Both the position numbers and the translations under genes were made by a program. A stretch of DNA of 64,000 bases from positions 4,454,407 through 4,518,406 of the forward strand of contig OZ036003.1 in NCBI GenBank assembly GCA_964035015.1, read 5' to 3'. The notes below the pieces were generated by a model. That model saw only the letters and a list, made by a program, of their open reading frames with translations, made no database searches and was not told where the DNA came from. Below are positions 57,985-64,000 of the stretch, in pieces; within the stretch, counting starts at the first letter, position 1, and the number at the start of each line of letters is the position of its first letter. This DNA is from Corallium rubrum (taxonomy: Eukaryota; Cnidaria; Anthozoa; Scleralcyonacea; Coralliidae).

Positions 57985-58325
57985 TCTTAGGACTATAGTC
58001 TTAGTCTTAGGAATATATAGTCTTAGTCTTAGGACTATATAGTCTTAGTCTTAGGACTATATAGTCTTAGTCTTAGGACTATAGTCTTAGTCTTAGGACT
58101 ATAGTCTTAGTCTTAGGACTATAGTCTTAGTCTTAGGAATATATAGTCTTAGTCTTAGGACTATAGTCTTAGTTTTAGGACTATATAGTCTTAGTCTTAG
58201 GACTATAGTCTTAGTCTTAGGACTATAGTCTTAGTCTTAGTCTTAGGACTATAGTCTTAGTCTTAGGACTATATAGTCTTAGTCTTAGGACTATATAGTC
58301 TTTGGACTATATAGTCTCAGTCTTA
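57985..58325. repeat. Minisatellite AGTCTTAGTCTTAGGACTAT, left arm
   Basis: About 15 units of 20-26 bp; length differences come from optional ATAT and TAGT insertions. The mirror array is at 59195-59540. Confidence 0.92.
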
Positions 58326-58377
58326 TAATCACCCCAGGGGTAACCCCCAAACACCCTAGGGGTAATCCCAAACACCC

Positions 58378-58722
58378 CCTTTCTCCTCCTCCTCCTCTTT
58401 CTCCTCCTCCTCCTCTTTCATCTCCTCCTCCTCCTCCTCCTCCTCCTCCTCTTTCTCCTCCTCTTTCTCCTCCTCCTCTTTCTCCTCCTCCTCCTCCTTC
58501 TCCTCCTCCTCTTTCTCCTCCTCCTCCTCCTCCTCCTCCTCTTCCTCCTCCTCCTCCTCCTCCTCCTCCTTCTCTTTCTCCTCCTCCTCTTTCTCCTCCT
58601 CCTCCTCCTCCTCCTCTTTCTCCTCCTCCTCCTCCTCTTTCTCCTCCTCCTCCTCTTTCTCCTCCTCCTTCTCCTCCTCTTTCTCCTCCTCTTTCTCCTC
58701 TTTCTCCTCCTCCACCTCCTCT
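58378..58722. repeat. Polypyrimidine tract (CTCCTCCTCTTT)n
   Basis: About 345 nt of almost pure C/T with a variable CTC/CTT pattern. Its complement makes up the polypurine tract at 58818-59147. Open frames rich in Glu or Gly here are artefacts. Confidence 0.95.
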
Positions 58723-58817
58723 TAAAATGTGTATTTTGGTAGCGTTTTCCTCATTTAGACACTGACTGTCAAATAGAGATGTTGATGAAAACGCTACCAA
58801 AAAAAATACACATTTTA

Positions 58818-59147
58818 AAGGAGGAAGGAGGAGGAGAAGAAGGAGAGAAGAGGAGGAGAAGAGGAGGAGAAGGAGGAGGAGAAAGAGGAGGAGGAGAGAA
58901 AGAAGGAGGAGAGGAGAGAGGAGGAGGAGGAGGAGAAAGAGGAGGAGGAGGAGAAGAGGAGGAGGAGGAGGAGGAGGAGGAGGAGGAAGAGGAGGAGGAG
59001 GAGGAGGAGGAGAAGAGGAGGAGGAGAGAGGAGGAGGAGGAGAAAGAGGAGGAGGAGAAAGAGGAGGAGGAGAGGAGGAGGAGGAGGAGGAGGAGGAGAT
59101 GAAAGAGGAGGAGGAGGAGAAAGAGGAGGAGGAGGAGAAAGGGGGTG
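58818..59147. repeat. Polypurine tract (GGAGGAGGAGAAA)n
   Basis: Mirror partner of the polypyrimidine tract across the centre of the palindrome (58752-58782). Confidence 0.95.
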
Positions 59148-59194
59148 TTTGGGATTACCCCTAGGGTGTTTGGGGGTTACCCCTGGGGTGATTA

Positions 59195-59540
59195 TAAGAC
59201 TGAGACTATATAGTCCAAAGACTATATAGTCCTAAGACTAAGACTATATAGTCCTAAGACTAAGACTATAGTCCTAAGATTAAGACTAAGACTATAGTCC
59301 TAAGACTAAGACTATAGTCCTAAGACTAAGACTATATAGTCCTAAAACTAAGACTATAGTCCTAAGACTAAGACTATATATTCCTAAGACTAAGACTATA
59401 GTCCTAAGACTAAGACTATAGTCCTAAGACTAAGACTATAGTCCTAAGACTAAGACTATATAGTCCTAAGACTAAGACTATATAGTCCTAAGACTAAGAC
59501 TATATATTCCTAAGACTAAGACTATAGTCCTAAGACTAAT
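59195..59540. repeat. Minisatellite ATAGTCCTAAGACTAAGACT, right arm
   Basis: Inverse complement of the 57985-58325 array with the same higher-order pattern of short and long units. Confidence 0.92.
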
Positions 59541-61025
59541 TTTTTCGCCTAGACTTGCCCATATATTAATACCTCTTCAGGCCCCTTATTATTCCCAAAA
59601 AACTCATGATCACCCCTAAAATGAATTAAATATTCTACTTATATGCAAATCCGGTTATGTTTTGGTGATTAGTAACTTTAATGAGTTTTCTCTTTTGTCT
59701 CCTGCACGTGCACTGAGCATAAATACGCAAATATCAGCGGTAGCAACATTAACAAGATGCCTGACGACGTTAATAAAATAGCCGAGTCAGCCGTTTAACC
59801 CTTGACAGTTTATATTCTGGCAAACCCCTCTGAAGAAAATGATTCCATGTCTTTCGAACAGCTTGCCGAACGGTTTCTCGGTTTATATTCTGGCAAACCC
59901 CTCTGAGGAAAATGATTCAATGTCTTTCGAACAGCTTGCCGAACGGTTTGTTCATTCAAGGCATCGTTTACTTTATAAACTAAAGCCAAATAAGCGACAA
60001 TTCGGCACATATCTCCAAATAAATAGGTAAAGATGGTCGTTTAAGTTCTAACTAATATAATATTCATGTTGCTATTAATTCAAGTCGATACTCAGCCGTC
60101 CCGCAGCCAAATAATATTTCGTTTATATATCGACACTTAAAAAACGTTCTTATGGTTTTTAGAATTGACTCCTCATTCTATCTTCTTACGATTTCTTCAC
60201 TTATAAACAAGGGTTTAGCTAGCAATGATTCTAGGGTGATTGAATATTTAGGTTCTAATATAATATTCATTATATGCTATTAATCTAAGTCTATACGAGC
60301 TCTGCCAATTCAGACACTTAGGCCGCTCAAAACTCTCTATACTCATCCAGACAAGGTTTCAGATAAAAAATATAAAGTGTCTCTATCAATTTCTCTTTAG
60401 TTCCTTGTAAAGAACGTCTATTTTGTTAAAGTTTACTGTACGCATGCTCTGTACGTCTACGTGTCCCACAACTGCCGACTGTCAGTAGGGTAAAGTGTTT
60501 AAATGAAAAGGTGATTACTATTACATATAAGGATATAAGTCGAGTGCCTTTTGATAATGACGTAACCCAGGAGTTCGGGAATCAGTCGGAGAGCTATCGG
60601 TTATGACGGGGGGGGGGGGGGGTTAGTAACAGCTAAAGTTTAGGGGGAAAGTTAGGGTTAACAGGGTCCCGAAGGAGCCTGAGAAATAATGACGTATGCA
60701 TAATGAGATTAGGGTTAGAACGTCACAAAGGAGAATGAATAAATAATAAGTTGAATATTTAATGAGGCGGCATCCCTTTGGGCGCTATATGGGGGGGGGG
60801 GTATCACTACATTAATTCAAGTCGATACTCAGCCGTCCCGCAGCCAAATAATATTTCGTTTATATATCGACACTTAAAAACGTTCTTATGGCTTTTAGAT
60901 TACGCTGCAGATTACGCTGCTAATTAACGCATAAATTAATATAAGACTAAAATGGTGACGTCATGGGTGGTGCCTTTTGCACCACCCGCACCACCCGTGC
61001 CAGAACCCCCACTCTGTATACTACT

Positions 61026-61800
61026 AATATCCCCAACAGGATACTTAGAGACTTTGCTTTTGAATTATCGCCAGTTTTATCCGACATATTTATAATACTA
61101 CCCTGAGACAAGGAAGAATGCCGGACTCCTATTCCCAAATGTATGCCACTGAAAACCATATAGAAAAAGACCTCCGTCCAATATCACTGACGCCCCAAAT
61201 AGCAAAAATAATGGAGAGTTTTACTCTGGAATCTCTTTTGAGTGACATTAGCTCTAAGATTGATCCATACCCATGGAGGGTGTGGGTATATTTTACTAGT
61301 CACCTGTTGCTTATTTGCTAGTGCATCTGTACCTGGTCCACACATGTGAAGTTTGGGCACCTCAGACAATAACTAAAATCAGTGAGGTTGAAAGACTACA
61401 CTGCAGGGCAACTAAATATATTTTAAGTTTTTGAACTGGCAGGATGATTTATCATACAATCTGAATGATCATCTGAGAACAGTTAATATACTACTATACC
61501 ATTATTATACTGGCATGACGTGAAAGATCTTATCTATTTTAAACATTATACAGGTCACTATAACATTCCTATTAATAGTTTTGTGCAACTCAATAATTCA
61601 GTCAGAATCGCTAGAAACAGTTCAGAACTAGATGTACTAGTTTCTAAGTGCTGTACTAAACTTTTTAAGCTAGTTAATACTTGAACTGTATATTTAAAGT
61701 TTGGAGTAGTCTACCTTTCTCAATACCAGATTCTACCTCGGTTAATCAGTTTAAAACTCAACTTTCTAATCACTACGTTAATGCTGTAATTATTAGTTAA
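61026..61800 (+). pseudogene. CR1-like LINE continued: RT fragments and C-terminal tail
   Basis: After the target duplication the LINE resumes with PNRILRDFAFELSPVLSDIF, RQGRMPDSY and EKDLRPISLTPQIAKIME. It then loses the RT palm and continues near 61345 with EVWAPQTITKISEVERLHCR and later TQLSNHYVNAV-type tail sequence. Several frameshifts and stops are present. Together with 56400-57098 this is one LINE split by the Polinton-like insertion. Confidence 0.78.
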
Positions 61801-61914
61801 TGCTTACGGCGTCAATTGAATAACTTTTTTTTGGAAATCAATGTTTAAAATGTTCTTCATCTACTCTCTTCTAAACCTTACTGCTACTGATCCTGAATAT
61901 TAAAGAAAATGAAA

Positions 61915-62080
61915 CCCAACCCTGACCCCCACCTGTAAACCTGACCCTAAACCTAACGACAACCCCCGGTAACCCTAAATCTAACCACAACCCCCAGGGA
62001 GAAAGTTCCACCTCTTAGACCTGACCACAACACCCATACTGGGTTTTTTTGTTATATGCTTTTTAGTTTAACAACCTGCA
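61915..62080. repeat. Telomere-like CCCTAAACCTAAC units
   Basis: ACCCTAAACCTAACGACAAC and CCGGTAACCCTAAATCTAAC are followed by CACCTCTTAGACCTGACCAC and a TTTAACAACCTGCATGTGGG end resembling 38280-38320. Third copy of the family. Confidence 0.7.
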
Positions 62081-62184
62081 TGTGGGACAGAGAAGTCCCC
62101 TAGGCCCCTAGGCATCAGGATCATCCTGAATTCTATATAGACACTTTAAATTGACAATTCAGGATAAGTAAAGGATTTGATTTA

Positions 62185-63247
62185 CAGTAGTTGATCAAAA
62201 TATCTTAATTACCGAGTTAGAAATATTAGAGGTACGTCCTCCAATAGTAAGGTGGATCAGGGCCTTTCTAACGGGGAGAAAACAATGTGTACGTATTCGT
62301 GATACGAAGTCCTCGTGCAAGTACTTGAATGGTGGCATACCCCAAGGCACCAAACTGGGTCCCATCCTATTCGCTGTGTTAGTAAACAGCTTAATTCAGG
62401 ATTGAAATTTTAGAATTAAATTTGTGGACGATATAACCACTATATTGAAATAATTCCTAGATGTTCACCGAGTATAACGCCGTTTTTGGTCAACGATATT
62501 TACGACTATGCTAATACGAGAGGTATGCGATTAAATCCAAAGAAACGCAAAGAGATGGTTATTGATTTCCTTCAATATAGATTACCATTTCATGACTTAC
62601 TACGAATTGGGGAATCTACTATAGGAACTGTTACCTCGTACAAATTACTAGGTGTCTATATAAGTAGCGATCTATCTTGGAACTTCCACTGCGAGTATAT
62701 CATCAAGAAAGCTAACAAGAGACTTTATATCCTGCGTATATTGCGAAAGGCAAGGATCGGGTGTCCACAACTAGGAACGGTATATTGCAGTTTAATCAGA
62801 CCAATTCTCGAGCATGCAGCCCCAGTGTGGTCTGCAATCCCTGACTACTTATGTGCCAAAATAGAAAGGGTGCAAAAGAGAGCAATGAAAATAATTAATC
62901 CTGATACCTCATATGAAGAGTTGCTGATTAGAGCTGCTCTCGAAACATTAGTTAAGAGAAGAGACGATATATGTAAGAAATTTGCAAAAGACAATAAATT
63001 AACTGGACCTCTTAAACAACTTTTGACTGACTATGATAACTGTACTAGTACTAGTCATACATGTAACTTGAGACCTACAAGTGATTCTACTTCTACAAAC
63101 TTTACAAAAACTGATAGATTTTCAAATTTTATAACAATTCCATAAGTTGTAAGTATTATCATCCTATAACCTGTAAATTTTGTCCTACCTATGAATATTG
63201 TATTAACTCGTAATTCAGCTATGCTGCAAAGAGTTTAAATAAACGCA
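62185..63247 (+). pseudogene. LINE reverse transcriptase C-terminal half
   Basis: RT motifs are readable as RPPIVRWIRAFLTGRKQCVR, GGIPQGTKLGPILFAVL and KFVDDITT (catalytic FVDD at 62421-62432). A stop and frame change follow near 62450. A clean 219-residue frame (62486-63145) then gives RLNPKKRKEMVIDFL, YKLLGVYISSDLSWNFHCEY, RPILEHAAPVWSA and IERVQKRAMKII, which is the thumb and C-terminal domain. About 100 bp of 3' UTR leads into a (TAT)n tail. The 5' part is missing; CR1/Rex1-like is my best placement. Confidence 0.85.
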
Positions 63248-63272
63248 TATTATTATTATTATTATTATTATC

Positions 63273-63352
<80 letters not shown>
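63248..63352. repeat. (TAT)n and (AGT)n microsatellites
   Basis: (TAT)8 belongs to the plus-strand LINE tail. (AGT) repeated about 27 times adjoins the 3' end of the minus-strand LINE (as ACT repeats), so two LINE tails meet here. Confidence 0.9.
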
Positions 63353-64000
63353 CTTTAATGAAAATAAAGTAAATAGATTACATTGTGGTCTCATAAGAGT
63401 TCTAGCAACGCCTAGTACCCTACCAGGTAGGTTACATACCACTTAAAAAGAAGACAGAATTAAAGTTAAACTCAAACCTAAACGTTCTAATCTGTTTTTC
63501 TAATCACTGTTCAAAACATGTCTCATAATATTTACACACGAGTATATAATAATCTTTTGCATTTCTAGCAATAATTGGCGGGATGATTGCTCCCGTATTC
63601 CTGGTATCTTCCTTAGTTCCTCTTCCAAACTCTTGCCGAATATCCCCGTCGCACCAGCAACGATTGGTATAATTTTCCATTTTTGCCAGCCACGTAACTT
63701 ACTCAGTTCCATAGCCAATTTCACATACTTAGTTCGTTTCTCCTCCAGCTTCTTTTTCAGGTTCTGGTCCAAACATATCCCTATTTCTACTATAGTTCCT
63801 TCCCTTGTCCGTTTGTTCTCAAAAACTAAATCTGGTCTCGTATATTCCAAAGAGCGATCCGTACTAAAAGTATGATCCCATAAAATCATCCACTCCTCAT
63901 TCTCCAAAACGCATTGTACAGCTTGTCTTTCCCACCAACGGTGTTGTTCCTCGACTAACCCAAGGCCCCAGCAAGCTTTAATATAGATAGCTCTGGCACA
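63353..64000 (-). CDS. LINE C-terminus with restriction-like endonuclease domain (partial)
   Basis: The minus strand stays open from the window edge to 63500, at least 166 residues, then about 150 bp of 3' UTR up to the ACT repeat. The product contains QHRWWERQAVQCVLENEEWM, LWDHTFSTDRSL, RPDLVFENKRTREGTIVEIG and WKIIPIVAGATGIFGKSLEE. The RPD...(E/D) signature with downstream KxxKY, and its position at the very C-terminus, fit the restriction-like endonuclease of R2/NeSL-type LINEs. The conserved second acidic residue is Glu rather than Asp in my reading. The reverse transcriptase would lie beyond 64000. No stop or frameshift is seen, so this copy may be young. Confidence 0.65.

Larger units (their letters stand above)
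57099..61025. mobile_element. 3.9 kb palindrome with Polinton-like termini
   Basis: The ends AGTAGTATACAGAGTGGGGG and complement are flanked by an exact 6-bp duplication AATATC (57093-57098, 61026-61031). The left arm (57099 to about 58751) and right arm (about 58783 to 61025) pair almost completely. The right arm has about 620 bp extra (about 60005-60623) that partly repeats arm sequence. A 5'-AG end, 6-bp TSD and kilobase-scale TIRs are the published hallmarks of Polinton/Maverick elements. No capsid, polymerase, integrase or protease genes are present, so this looks like two TIRs joined head to head after loss of the core. Confidence 0.75.

Noticed and set aside
58291-59102. Glu-rich and Gly-rich open frames
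   Set aside because: They are translations of pure purine or pyrimidine tracts at the palindrome centre.

Overview
The window looks like nuclear DNA from an invertebrate metazoan. It is AT-rich, carries a tRNA-derived SINE, many long-inverted-repeat DNA elements, several non-LTR retrotransposon tails, short TTAGGG-like tracts and intron-like splice sites. The mix (BEL/Pao, CR1-like and RLE-type LINEs, hAT, TTAA, TA and 9-bp-TSD elements, a Crypton-type recombinase gene) would fit a cnidarian such as a coral or octocoral, but the species is an inference. There are no rRNA genes, no convincing functional tRNA and no CRISPR. Almost everything is mobile DNA or its debris.

Layout. 0.9-4.1 kb: a 1.5 kb foldback element, degenerate tandem repeats, a hairpin and microsatellites. 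4.3 kb: a fragment of a cysteine-rich CXC-type gene. 4.8-9.8 kb: a BEL/Pao LTR retrotransposon with both LTRs and a 5-bp target duplication, broken by frameshifts, a stop and a large deletion. 9.8-12.6 kb: LINE tails joined to large 8-bp satellite arrays. 13.2-20.5 kb: two hAT-type elements with perfect 8-bp TSDs and a 2.07 kb element with 85-bp TIRs and a 9-bp TSD. 21.2-25.8 kb: a long-TIR element, then a tandemly duplicated Tc1/mariner-like remnant with palindromic ends. 26.1-36.6 kb and 46.7-53.7 kb: a near-identical direct duplication, the first copy ending in a 200-N gap and carrying an extra 3.5 kb insertion at a TA. 36.8-44.3 kb: SINEs and palindromic elements. 44.6-46.4 kb: the only plausible host genes, an intact-looking intronless Crypton-type tyrosine recombinase (minus strand) head to head with the first exon of a HoxX/HypX-like gene (plus strand). 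48.9-55.8 kb: a 6.9 kb composite element with palindromic MITE-like ends inside a LINE. 57.1-61.0 kb: a 3.9 kb palindrome with AG...CT termini and a 6-bp TSD inside another LINE, resembling Polinton/Maverick terminal repeats joined head to head. 62.2-64.0 kb: two LINEs tail to tail.

The genes do not form one pathway. The window is best read as a nest of insertions whose target duplications allow many to be ordered in time. The two most interesting structures are the family of TA-inserting elements with self-palindromic CAATCCTGG ends and the Polinton-like palindrome. The large duplication needs caution, because it has the signature of two haplotypes assembled in series.
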